Of a DNA stretch of 64,000 nt, positions 23,032 through 30,845 are shown piece after piece. Positions within the stretch are counted from its first letter, which is position 1. Each line of letters starts with the position of its first letter. The notes beneath the pieces were generated by a model. That model was not told where the DNA came from. It was given only the letters and a program-made list of their open reading frames with translations, and made no database searches. The stretch is from an uncultured Flavobacteriales bacterium (GTDB lineage: Bacteria; Bacteroidota; Bacteroidia; Flavobacteriales_E; Vicingaceae): the NCBI GenBank assembly GCA_905479915.1, contig CAJQOH010000006.1, positions 17,446 to 81,445 on the forward strand. Reading direction: 5' to 3'. The position numbers were made by a program, and so were the translations under genes.

Positions 23032-23607
23032 CTATCTAAATTGTTTTGGTTTTAAATTGTTAGTTGCATTTTCTACAATTTCTACAATTCTTTTTTGTCT
23101 GGTTACTGTCCTTTTAGCAGAGTTAAGCCAGTACAGTAAAGTCTTTTTAGCAGAGTTGCTTAAGCTATCATAGTATTCTTTGGCCTTTTTGTTTTTTACA
23201 AATGCCAGCTTTAAATCATCTGGAACGATTAGCGCTTCAACTGCATCTAAAATAGTCCAAGAACCATTTTCTTTGGCAATTTCAATGCTTTTGTAACCCG
23301 CTTCTTCCATTAACCCTTGCTCAATTAAGGTTTTTACTTTGTCTTTATTTACTTTAGACCAATTGCTTTTTGCTTTTCGTTTACAGAAATACTGTATAAA
23401 CCTCTCATCATCAATTGATTTTTTAGTGCTGTCAATCCAGCCAAAACAAAGTGCTTCATCAACCGAATCACTCCAGGATAGATTATGTTTCGGAGATTTT
23501 ACTTTGTAAAAAATGAGCCAAACAGCATCTTTTTTAATATGATTTGCTTTGAGCCATTTTCTCCAATCTTTTTTGTCATGAGGACAATATTCTTCAGCAT
23601 CTTTCAT
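23032..23607 (-). CDS. YdeI/OmpD-associated family protein
   Basis: 191 residues with the family pattern WRKWLKANHIKKDAVWLIFYK, SVDEALCFGWIDSTKKS and ALIVPDDL..AF, then a basic C-terminal helix region (WLNSAKRTVTRQKRI). Members are small cytosolic proteins linked to stress or bacteriocin protection. No enzyme activity is established. It lies three bases from the VF530 gene and three from the deformylase-like gene, all on the minus strand. Confidence 0.85.
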   Translation of the reverse strand: MKDAEEYCPHDKKDWRKWLKANHIKKDAVWLIFYKVKSPKHNLSWSDSVDEALCFGWIDSTKKSIDDERFIQYFCKRKAKSNWSKVNKDKVKTLIEQGLMEEAGYKSIEIAKENGSWTILDAVEALIVPDDLKLAFVKNKKAKEYYDSLSNSAKKTLLYWLNSAKRTVTRQKRIVEIVENATNNLKPKQFR

Positions 23608-23610
23608 GTG

Positions 23611-23958
23611 CTATTTTGGATTTTCTTCTTCTAGCATGTCCATATACACATCTTCAACATGTTCTCGGGCCCATTTGGTTTTTCTTAAAAATCCTAAGCT
23701 TGATTTCATATTGGGGTTGTACTTAAAGCAGCGAATGTTTACTTCTTTTGCCAAATACTCCCAACCGTAACGTTTTACCAATCGCTCTAAAATTTCTTTT
23801 AGTTTAACACCATGCAATGGGTGACTTAGTTCTTCAGGAGTAGCTTGCCGTCTTTTCTTCCGCTTAGGATCTTCTGCATTAAGCTGCTCGTTTGATTTAG
23901 GTTTAAAATCTACTGGCTCCGTTTTTTCTGAAGACTCACTGTTATTCTCTGTGTTCAT
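23611..23958 (-). CDS. VF530 family (DUF2132) protein
   Basis: 115 residues. A charged linker is followed by the VF530 domain: HPLHGVKLKEILERLVKRYG, then EVNIRCFKYNPNMKSSLGFL and KTKWAREHVEDVYMDML. This is the small helical domain for which DNA binding has been proposed. First gene of a compact three-gene run with YdeI and the deformylase-like protein. Confidence 0.85.
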   Translation of the reverse strand: MNTENNSESSEKTEPVDFKPKSNEQLNAEDPKRKKRRQATPEELSHPLHGVKLKEILERLVKRYGWEYLAKEVNIRCFKYNPNMKSSLGFLRKTKWAREHVEDVYMDMLEEENPK

Positions 23959-24075
23959 GTTAACTCTTTTTTATGTTTCAGGATTTACTATCCTTAATCA
24001 TAACTTGTGTTTATCGTTTTTCAAATTTAGAGAATAAAAGTAGCATGTTGGGAGTGAGAAAAGATTTGTTCAATG

Positions 24076-24112
24076 AAAAAGCGGCTTATGTAAATTACAC
24101 AAGCCGCTTTTT
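24076..24112 (-). terminator. Rho-independent terminator after the SRPBCC gene
   Basis: AAAAAGCGGCTT (24076-24087) pairs with AAGCCGCTTTTT (24101-24112). Strong stem with T/A flanks, suited to end transcription from the minus-strand gene at 24128. Confidence 0.75.
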
Positions 24113-24127
24113 ATCGATTGTTGTTAC

Positions 24128-24616
24128 TTATTTATAGGTTTTAAAAACTTCAGAATAGGTATCTTTACTTACTGTCTTTCCAGTTTCTATATAGTATTTT
24201 AAGCCGAAGAGGTGTTGTTTTAATCCTTTTCCCAATTGTCCTTTCATTAAATAGATCATAAAACCTGGAGAGGTTTTGGCATCAGAAATCATCTTAACCT
24301 CGGTTTGTCCATTGTCTAGCGTAGTTAATTCATAAACAGCAACCATTTTTGTGAGCATAGGAAGGTTATGGTCATAGGCCTCAACTTTAAAGCTATTGTT
24401 TTCATCTACCGCTGTGATGGTCTCTTCTAAATATAATTTGTCATCAAAAGTTACGTGCCTTGATGCATTTAGCTCTCCTTTTGTAGAATTGCCAACATAT
24501 TTTTAGGTTGGCATTGTTGGGTTGTGAATGTGGATGTCTCCATATTGTTGAAACAATACTTCCCATGTTTTTTCTTTAGAAGCGTTGATTACTGTTTTAA
24601 ATTCTGATTTACTCAT
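24128..24616 (-). pseudogene. SRPBCC (START-like) family gene with in-frame stop
   Basis: Reading from ATG 24616 gives MSKSEFKTVINASKEKTWEVLFQ, a typical AHSA1/SRPBCC opening. A TAA follows at codon 38 (24503-24505). The frame continues without shift to 24128: KYVGNSTKGELNASR, DDKLYLEETI, then YELTTLDNGQTEVKM and a helical end. The full length would be about 162 codons, normal for the family. A single C-to-A change (TCA to TAA) would explain the stop. A re-initiated 76-residue product from ATG 24358 would lack half the fold. SRPBCC domains bind hydrophobic ligands; the target is unknown. It could also be a base-call error. Confidence 0.8.
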
Positions 24617-24663
24617 TTTAGATACTTTATTACATTTTATACTACAAAAATAACAGGAGGTAT

Positions 24664-24678
24664 TGACAGATTGTGTCA
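24664..24678 (-). promoter_or_regulatory. TGACA-N5-TGTCA inverted repeat upstream of the SRPBCC gene
   Basis: TGACA (24664-24668) and TGTCA (24674-24678) are inverted copies 48 bases before the ATG. Possible operator; short, so could be chance. Confidence 0.25.
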
Positions 24679-24725
24679 GGGGGTGTTTTTATTTTGTCAA
24701 TTAAAGTTACTTCTAAAATCTATCC

Positions 24726-25199
24726 TTAATTGGTTAAACCTTGTAAATAATTTCCTAAAAGATCTTCTAAATTTTCATGATCTTGAAGGTTGTCATACTG
24801 TATATCACAAGAATAAAGGTTTATCCGTTGTTCTTTAGATGGTTTAATGTGGAATATAAATTCTTTATAGGCATCATCTAATAAACCTGAAGGATTGACA
24901 ATAGTTAAGGTGTTGTTTACGATTTTGGCAGTTTTCACGGATTGTATTTCTGTAAGAACATGAGCAATTTCTGGTGTAAATATTCCAAATGAAGTTTCAT
25001 AAAATTCTGCAAAACCACCATTGGTTACTGCTTGATTTAGTTTTACAATTAAATACACCATTTTTTCTGGTACCGTTAATTCCTGTACAGTGTTGTACCA
25101 TTCTTTCCAATTCTCAATATCAAAACTGGCAGCTTCTAATTGATCGTTGGCGGAACTGTATAAACGGCTAATTAAAGCTCTATTAGAAATCTTTTCCAT
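24726..25199 (-). CDS. DMP19-like (DUF4375) family protein
   Basis: 157 residues. The family pattern is KMVYLIVKLNQAVTNGGFAEFYE, then SFGIFTPEIAHVLTEIQ, matching DMP19/DUF4375 proteins, which have been described as DNA-mimic or immunity-type proteins. Last gene of a tight minus-strand group with the 107-residue protein (four-base gap) and the Nudix hydrolase. Function here unknown. Confidence 0.75.
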   Translation of the reverse strand: MEKISNRALISRLYSSANDQLEAASFDIENWKEWYNTVQELTVPEKMVYLIVKLNQAVTNGGFAEFYETSFGIFTPEIAHVLTEIQSVKTAKIVNNTLTIVNPSGLLDDAYKEFIFHIKPSKEQRINLYSCDIQYDNLQDHENLEDLLGNYLQGLTN

Positions 25200-25203
25200 G
25201 TTA

Positions 25204-25527
25204 TTACTTATTTAATATTTTTTCAGCAATTTTTTTAGCGTCTAGGCAATATTTATCATCACCCTCTAATGTCCATATGCCAGTTTTTTCGATGTAATAT
25301 TTAACTGTTTTTTCTACAACTGCATCATAACCACCATGTACTGTTAATCGTGTTTCTATCTCTTTAAGATAGTCAACCTTGCTTAATTCACCATCTTTTA
25401 CCATAGAAAACAGCTTGTTAATACGTTTAGATTCTTCTTTGTGTTTTGGGTCTATCGTTTTATAAGCCATTAAAAATAGTGATAGTGCTTTTGCTTCTGG
25501 TGTTGGTTTTATTGATTTATTTTTCAT
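25204..25527 (-). CDS. Hypothetical small cytosolic protein
   Basis: 107 residues, Lys/Glu-rich and mostly helical (KTIDPKHKEESKRINKLFSM, YLKEIETRL), with GYDAVVEKTVKYYIEKTGIW. No signal peptide or membrane helix. No family recognised. Tight spacing to the DMP19-like and Nudix genes indicates one operon. Confidence 0.65.
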   Translation of the reverse strand: MKNKSIKPTPEAKALSLFLMAYKTIDPKHKEESKRINKLFSMVKDGELSKVDYLKEIETRLTVHGGYDAVVEKTVKYYIEKTGIWTLEGDDKYCLDAKKIAEKILNK

Positions 25528-25535
25528 GGACTATG

Positions 25536-26054
25536 TTATGTTTTAGTTGATGCTATAAGTTCTAACAAAAAAGTTTCTCGTTCAATAGACATTCCCTTTT
25601 TTTCGTTTGTCGCAATTGTTTTCTTATTGTGCGCAATGGCTTTATGGATGTCTATCCAAATGGCTTTCATGCCATTGTTTATTTCGTAGGATTCTAAACT
25701 AGGTGTTCCCAGTTCCGTGTTAACGTCACAGGTGTAACAATAAGAGATCATGTGTTGAATATCATAATCTGGCTTGTACCATGGTCTGAATTCTTCGTAA
25801 ATACCAAAGGGTTTTATGTTTTGAATGTTTTGAGCTCCAGTTTCTTCACTAAGTTCGCGTTTCATCCCTTCAATTTTATCTTCACCCAAATCTAACCCTC
25901 CGCCAGGAAGACTATAGTCTTCATACCTTTCGGTATACATTAACAAAATAGAATTGCCTTGGGTGGTAATACTTCGAGTAGCTAACCTTTTGGCTATGGT
26001 TTTGTTCTCTAAACTTGTTATTTCTGGATGGTAATGGGTTTTTAAAACTTCCAT
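25536..26054 (-). CDS. Nudix hydrolase
   Basis: 172 residues. A full Nudix box GX5EX7REUXEEXGU lies at 52-74: GGLDLGE..., MKRELSEETGA. It hydrolyses nucleoside-diphosphate-linked compounds with Mg2+ bound by the Glu residues. WYKPDYDIQHMISYCYTCDV and a later NNGMKAIWID strand complete the fold. The preferred substrate cannot be told. In operon with SDR and RlmA-like genes upstream. Confidence 0.9.
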   Translation of the reverse strand: MEVLKTHYHPEITSLENKTIAKRLATRSITTQGNSILLMYTERYEDYSLPGGGLDLGEDKIEGMKRELSEETGAQNIQNIKPFGIYEEFRPWYKPDYDIQHMISYCYTCDVNTELGTPSLESYEINNGMKAIWIDIHKAIAHNKKTIATNEKKGMSIERETFLLELIASTKT

Positions 26055-26084
26055 TTGCGTTGTTTAATTTTTTGCAAAGATAGT

Positions 26085-26996
26085 CTAAACCAATTCAAAT
26101 GGCTGACCAGTTAATTTTTCTGAGACCTCCCATAGTTTTTTTGCTACATCCTTATCCATTGCATGCGGTTCGGGTTGTATCTTTCCTGGTTTCCCTATCA
26201 TGTCTCTATAGCCAGTAGGGCCAATATAATCTCCACTTTTAATATCTGTTCCTAAAGCTGCATAAAGCATAGCTTGTGCAGCTTTTTCTGGAGGGTGTGT
26301 TAAGAGCGGGACTAAAGGAGTGGTTACTAGTTGTAACCATTTGGGTAAATTGTAAAAGAGATTGGTTTTAGAAACTCCCGGATGTGATGATACCGCAATA
26401 ACTTGACTTTCCGCTTTGCTTAATCTTCGTTGTAACTCATAAGCAAACATTAAGCAGGCCAATTTACTTTGTCTGTAGGCGTCCATTTTAGCATAACTCT
26501 TTTCGGAGTTTAAATTGTTGAAATTTATTTGTCCAGTTTTATGAGCAATACTGCTTGTGGTGGCTATTCTAGCGTCTTTAGTATTGTTTAATGTGGGCAT
26601 CAATAAATTGGTCAATAAGAAGTGGCTTAAGTAATTAACTCCCAACTGACTCTCAAAACCATCTTCGGTTTTTGTAAATGGAGGAATCATAATTCCAGCA
26701 TTCTCGATTAACAAATCTAGTTGCTTGTATTTGTTGGTAAAGGCTTTAGCAAAACTTCTAACGCTTGATAGTTTGCTGAGGTCTAACTCCATAACCTCAA
26801 TTTGAGCACCAGAAATTGCTGTGGTGATTTCTTGCTTACAGCTTTCGGCTTTTTGTATGTTTCTACAAGCCATTATCACTTTAACATCACACTTAACTAA
26901 ACCAATGGTAATTTCTTTACCCAGTCCAGTATTGGCTCCAGTGACTATTGCTATTTTTCCTTTTTGAGAAGTGATGGTATTGCTATTAAAACTCAT
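26085..26996 (-). CDS. Short-chain dehydrogenase/reductase (retinol-dehydrogenase/WWOX-like)
   Basis: 303 residues. Cofactor motif TGANTGLG (19-26), followed by MACRNIQKAE. That Arg suggests NADP(H). Then IENAGIM, the catalytic Ser in ATTSSIAHKTG, and YRQSKLA as the YxxxK motif. The C-terminal GDYIGPTGYRDMIGKP part is typical of the RDH/WWOX-like subgroup. Substrate unknown; likely a lipid or aldehyde/ketone. Ten bases after the rlmA-like gene. Confidence 0.88.
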   Translation of the reverse strand: MSFNSNTITSQKGKIAIVTGANTGLGKEITIGLVKCDVKVIMACRNIQKAESCKQEITTAISGAQIEVMELDLSKLSSVRSFAKAFTNKYKQLDLLIENAGIMIPPFTKTEDGFESQLGVNYLSHFLLTNLLMPTLNNTKDARIATTSSIAHKTGQINFNNLNSEKSYAKMDAYRQSKLACLMFAYELQRRLSKAESQVIAVSSHPGVSKTNLFYNLPKWLQLVTTPLVPLLTHPPEKAAQAMLYAALGTDIKSGDYIGPTGYRDMIGKPGKIQPEPHAMDKDVAKKLWEVSEKLTGQPFELV

Positions 26997-27006
26997 GGTT
27001 GACTAC

Positions 27007-27840
27007 TTATTTGCTTTTAAAAATATCGATATTGAAATCTGCGGTAACTGAAAGTTCTTTTTTACTGGTGATGTTTTCTAAACGTTCAATGTCTGTGCTC
27101 CAGTAGTAGGGAGTCATTTTTAAAAGGAACAATAAATCTTCGGCACTTTTTATATCCAATGTAAAAGTTGTTCTTGTGGTAGAATCATGGTTAAATTCTG
27201 TTGACATTTTCTCAATAATATTGGTAGTATGTGGCCTGAAATTTTCATAAATCAATTCAGCCATTTCGCGCAAGTGGTTGGCTGCAGGGCTTACAATAAT
27301 AACATATCCACTATTGGATAAAATACGTTTAAACTCTTCTGGTTTAAATGGCGAAAAAATTGACAGTATTAGATCAGTACTGCTGTCAGCAATAGGGAGG
27401 TTGTAAACGGAGCTGACAAAGTAGAAGTTGTTCTTGTACTTTTTTGCAGCATTTTTAACAGCATATTTAGAAATGTCAGTGCCTAAAATTTTAGTTGTTA
27501 AATGAGGTAAATTGTTTAATGCTTTCTCAGAATAATATCCTTCGCCACAACCCGCATCAAATGCAGTAATGTTATCAGATTGAAAAGAAAGTTTAGTGTT
27601 TACAAGTTGCTTAATGGATTCTATTAATGGATCGTAAAACCCCAATTCTAAAAAACTCCTTCTAGCAGCAATCATCATTTCATTGTCACCTGGATCTTTA
27701 GACTTTTTTTGATTGACGGGGAGTAAGTTTAAATAGCCTTGTTTGGCAAGGTCAAAACTATGGTTGTTTTCACATGTATAGGTTCTCTCTTCAGTTGGTT
27801 GTAAAGGGTTTTGACAATATGGACAAATGATGCTTGACAT
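27007..27840 (-). CDS. rlmA: 23S rRNA (guanine-N1)-methyltransferase, RlmA type
   Basis: 277 residues. The N-terminal zinc finger is built from Cys6, Cys9, Cys23 and His27 (ICPYCQ ... CENNHSFD), followed by the hallmark AKQGYLNLLPV. The SAM domain has TAFDAGCGEGYYSEKAL and LILSIFSPFKPEEFKRIL. RlmA methylates N1 of a guanine in helix 35 of 23S rRNA; related RlmAII types confer macrolide effects. Length matches E. coli RlmA (269). Confidence 0.88.
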   Translation of the reverse strand: MSSIICPYCQNPLQPTEERTYTCENNHSFDLAKQGYLNLLPVNQKKSKDPGDNEMMIAARRSFLELGFYDPLIESIKQLVNTKLSFQSDNITAFDAGCGEGYYSEKALNNLPHLTTKILGTDISKYAVKNAAKKYKNNFYFVSSVYNLPIADSSTDLILSIFSPFKPEEFKRILSNSGYVIIVSPAANHLREMAELIYENFRPHTTNIIEKMSTEFNHDSTTRTTFTLDIKSAEDLLFLLKMTPYYWSTDIERLENITSKKELSVTADFNIDIFKSK

Positions 27841-27876
27841 TAATATGTATTCAGAAGTGTTGCTGTGTTTAAAGAG

Positions 27877-28335
27877 TTAACATTCTACGTTTAATTGCCT
27901 TCCGTTTTCAAAAGCTTTTTTATCCATGGTACTGCCAATTACAATTCCTATTACCATTCCTATAGGCATTCCAGTTCCTATAAAACTCATATTGCCAGAG
28001 CCACCTCCAAAAGCAACACCCAGAGGTATTCCAAACACAGACATTCCAAGGGCTAACCATAAATTACGGTAATGATTTTTTGCGACTAGTTTGAGTTCTT
28101 TTTCAAGAACTTTAAGGATCTTTAATTGTGTTTTTCGGATCAATCTCCTTAACTCTTTTCCAGAAACTGCTGATGAATTGATGGTTTCAGTGCCATCGTT
28201 AATGGTATTAACTATTTCTTCTGGAAGTTCTCTAGTGTTTAGTTCGTTAATTAAGTTTTCATATTTAACAAAAACCTTATTTAATTTGAGGTCAGATTCA
28301 ATATTCTTGTTTCTGTTTAGTTCCTTTAATTTCAT
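27877..28335 (-). CDS. Hypothetical protein with coiled coil and two C-terminal membrane helices
   Basis: 152 residues. A charged, coiled-coil-prone N-terminal part (1-90) is followed by LGMSVFGIPLGVAFGGGSG and MSFIGTGMPIGMVIGIVIG, two Gly-rich membrane segments (about 94-135). The tail is polar. Gly zippers suggest helix packing or pore-like oligomers. No family recognised. Confidence 0.6.
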   Translation of the reverse strand: MKLKELNRNKNIESDLKLNKVFVKYENLINELNTRELPEEIVNTINDGTETINSSAVSGKELRRLIRKTQLKILKVLEKELKLVAKNHYRNLWLALGMSVFGIPLGVAFGGGSGNMSFIGTGMPIGMVIGIVIGSTMDKKAFENGRQLNVEC

Positions 28336-28406
28336 GGATTCGGTTTTTTCAAATTTAATAAAATCTACATTTGGCTATCATGTAAAGAAATAAATGCATG
28401 GTATAA

Positions 28407-28436
28407 AAAATCCACTATTAATCAATAGTGGATTTT
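28407..28436 (-). terminator. Rho-independent terminator after the EthD gene
   Basis: AAAATCCACTATT (28407-28419) pairs perfectly with AATAGTGGATTTT (28424-28436) around AATC. On the minus strand a T run follows, fitting termination of the 28455-28778 gene. Confidence 0.8.
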
Positions 28437-28454
28437 GATCTTGATTTATATTTT

Positions 28455-28778
28455 TTATAAGACTACTTCGCTAATTTGAATTACAGGTTCAATATCTGTA
28501 AAGTTGGGCAAGTCTCCCATTATCTGTGAAGCATGTGGTCCAAAAGCATTTTGAAATTCTTCAATAGAATTGTAGTACATGTTTCCCATAGCAACGTAGG
28601 TAGCTTGAGATCCTGGAGTTGCACCTCCTAAACCTTTTTCTATAGTAGCACCTTTAAGTGCATCACCAATTAATTCTCCAACTAGAGGAAGGTGTGTGTT
28701 GCAATAGTAATCCATGTCAAACTTTTTACCTTCAGCGTTTGGGTAGAAAACACTCACTTTAATCATCCCTTTATTCAT
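28455..28778 (-). CDS. EthD family protein
   Basis: 107 residues; a ferredoxin-like (dimeric alpha/beta barrel) protein. Signature: KVSVFYPNAEGKKFDMDYY, THLPLVGEL, then AMGNMYYNSIEEFQNAFG and FTDIEPVIQISE. EthD proteins assist ether degradation in some actinomycetes, but most homologues have no proven role. ATG 28766 (MIKVSVFYP) may be the true start. Confidence 0.88.
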   Translation of the reverse strand: MNKGMIKVSVFYPNAEGKKFDMDYYCNTHLPLVGELIGDALKGATIEKGLGGATPGSQATYVAMGNMYYNSIEEFQNAFGPHASQIMGDLPNFTDIEPVIQISEVVL

Positions 28779-28823
28779 TGTATATTCTGTTTTAATTCGT
28801 TTTTAATAGTGTTCTGAATGTTA

Positions 28824-29411
28824 TTACTCTTTTAAAACCATGTCGATACATATTACGGCTGCAAGAATCAGTACTCTTAATGGATCATTTTTTGGTACAA
28901 CATCTTTTACTTCTAGCATGTAATTGTCTGCACTCGTAAACATTTCTTTGCCTAATCCAGCCCACTTTTTACTAACATGAGCATATTCTGTATTGTCTTT
29001 TACAAATTTAAAATCCCAGCTTGTCCATTTTCCTTTAAGCTGACAAAGCACATTTTCTTGGGCATCTAATACGTTAAATTTTCCTCCAATAGAGAAGAAT
29101 TTTTGTTTGAATTTTCCAACAAGTTGGTCATTTTCATCAAAAACTTCAACAGTAGAAAGAAAGATAGAAACGCCTCTTTTTACGGTCAGTACTTTTTCTC
29201 CGGTAGGTGTTTTGATTTCAACATTAAAAGGAGTCATTCTTTTGTAATCCGTAAACCTTAACAGTTTAGTGAAGCCTCCAAGATTTTCTTCTCTACAATT
29301 CATGATAATTTCCTGGTTTTCAGGATTGTGTATATCGTAGTTGTTAGCGGCTTTGAACATGCCAACATGTTCTTTAACAAAAAATAAGTTTCGATTTAAT
29401 ATTGAATTCAT
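28824..29411 (-). CDS. Phospholipid-scramblase/LURP1-like (tubby-like) protein
   Basis: 195 residues. The scramblase-related pattern is visible: NRNLFFVKEHVGMFKAANNY, then KLLRFTDYKRMTPFNV, LTVKRGVSIFLSTVEVFD, VGKFKQKFFSIGGKF, and a C-terminal hydrophobic helix PLRVLILAAVICIDMVL. These proteins share a 12-stranded tubby-like barrel. Bacterial roles are unproven; lipid binding is plausible. Confidence 0.8.
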   Translation of the reverse strand: MNSILNRNLFFVKEHVGMFKAANNYDIHNPENQEIIMNCREENLGGFTKLLRFTDYKRMTPFNVEIKTPTGEKVLTVKRGVSIFLSTVEVFDENDQLVGKFKQKFFSIGGKFNVLDAQENVLCQLKGKWTSWDFKFVKDNTEYAHVSKKWAGLGKEMFTSADNYMLEVKDVVPKNDPLRVLILAAVICIDMVLKE

Positions 29412-29499
29412 AAGTATAGATTTATTAAAATAATAGGCTTTTCCAAATATAGTTAAATAAAGGTTTGTTTTGGTTTTAGATAGGGATGAGTTCTAGCTT

Positions 29500-30810
29500 T
29501 TATTTTCTTTTGAATAGCAAACCAATAAGAGTCCCTAAAAGAACGAGAAGAGCAAGTTTAGGATCGGCACCCAAAATGAAGATTCCAATAACAAGTGCAA
29601 CAATTCCTAATACAACAGAACCTATAAAACGAGATGGTATGTTTTTCTTTCGTAGTGCATATATCATAGGTACGGAAAGTGTTAAACGCATGGCAGCACC
29701 AACAATGGTAATGTCAATAATATCCGTCCAAAATACTGAAACAACGGTAGCAATAACCACTACAATTACCGTGTAATATCGAGTCGTTTTAACTTTTTTC
29801 TCTTTTGATACATCTTTTTTAGTTAGGTGGGTTGCTACGGCAAAGATATTGGTATCAGCAGAGCTCATTAGTCCAGCAAAAAACAAAACTAACAATAGCG
29901 GGTAGTACTGGGTTGAAAGCATGTTTTCCATGGCATAGATAAAGGCATAATCAGCTTCTAAATCGCTATTGGCATTTAAGGCTACTAACCCAAGATAGAA
30001 AAGCAAAGTTGCCACGAGCAAAATTGGAAGTATAGATTGGCTCATACCTCTTCTCGCAGCTTGTTCGTTTTTTGCAGAATAACAAAGTTGGTAGCGGTCT
30101 GCAAGGCCAAATACGGATAATGCACCATACAACAGCAGCCCAATTAGTGCTCCTAACTTCATTTTTTCAGGAGGAGTTATTTGTAGAAGAGCATTTATGC
30201 TCGTGCCGTTTCCACTGATGTTGGTTGCAATAATCAATAAGAACGCTATGATAATTATTGCTTGAAATAAATCTGTGATGATTACCGCTTTAAATCCAGA
30301 TAAAAGTACATAGACTAGAATTACAGAAGATGTTAAGAGAAGGGCAGGAGTGTAGGGGAGTATTTCGAAATGAGCTATAATTTTTGCCCCACCTACTAGA
30401 GATAATAAAATCCAGAAAAACTGAATAGCGATAGTCGTTCCATTGGTTAGTTTCCCCGCAACATCACTATCGGTTTGAGCTGATACAAGATCTCCTTGGG
30501 TGTAAAAATTTCCTTTTAAAGAGAGTCGGTTAATCTTTGGGGCAGCCCAAAAAGCAAATAATCCGTAACCAATTATAATTCCTAGCATTAAGGAGCCAAC
30601 ACCAAACGCTCCAAATCGGTAAGCATACCCTGTATATGTAATAAAAGTACTTACTCCAACTGCTGCTGCAAATTTAGAAGCAAGAATATTTAAGTTGGAT
30701 CTGTCTCGCCCTGAAATTAAATAATCTTCAGCAGAAGATTTAAGAGAGAAGTAGTAGGAAACTCCTAATACAAGAAGGATGTATAATCCAATTATCAGAT
30801 AAAAACTCAT
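29500..30810 (-). CDS. Sodium:solute symporter family protein
   Basis: 436 residues with about 12-13 membrane helices. SSS-family pattern: SSAEDYLISGRDRSNLNILASKFAAAVG, then VSTFITYTGYAYRFG, and AGLMSSADTNIFAVATHLTKKD near helix 8-9. These proteins import sugars, amino acids, vitamins or osmolytes with Na+. The substrate is not readable. It follows the prolyl oligopeptidase by 35 bases, so imported peptides' products or Pro are possible substrates, as inference only. Confidence 0.88.
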   Translation of the reverse strand: MSFYLIIGLYILLVLGVSYYFSLKSSAEDYLISGRDRSNLNILASKFAAAVGVSTFITYTGYAYRFGAFGVGSLMLGIIIGYGLFAFWAAPKINRLSLKGNFYTQGDLVSAQTDSDVAGKLTNGTTIAIQFFWILLSLVGGAKIIAHFEILPYTPALLLTSSVILVYVLLSGFKAVIITDLFQAIIIIAFLLIIATNISGNGTSINALLQITPPEKMKLGALIGLLLYGALSVFGLADRYQLCYSAKNEQAARRGMSQSILPILLVATLLFYLGLVALNANSDLEADYAFIYAMENMLSTQYYPLLLVLFFAGLMSSADTNIFAVATHLTKKDVSKEKKVKTTRYYTVIVVVIATVVSVFWTDIIDITIVGAAMRLTLSVPMIYALRKKNIPSRFIGSVVLGIVALVIGIFILGADPKLALLVLLGTLIGLLFKRK

Positions 30811-30845
30811 TGCCTCAAGTGTAGTAATTCGGGTGTAAATTTAAT

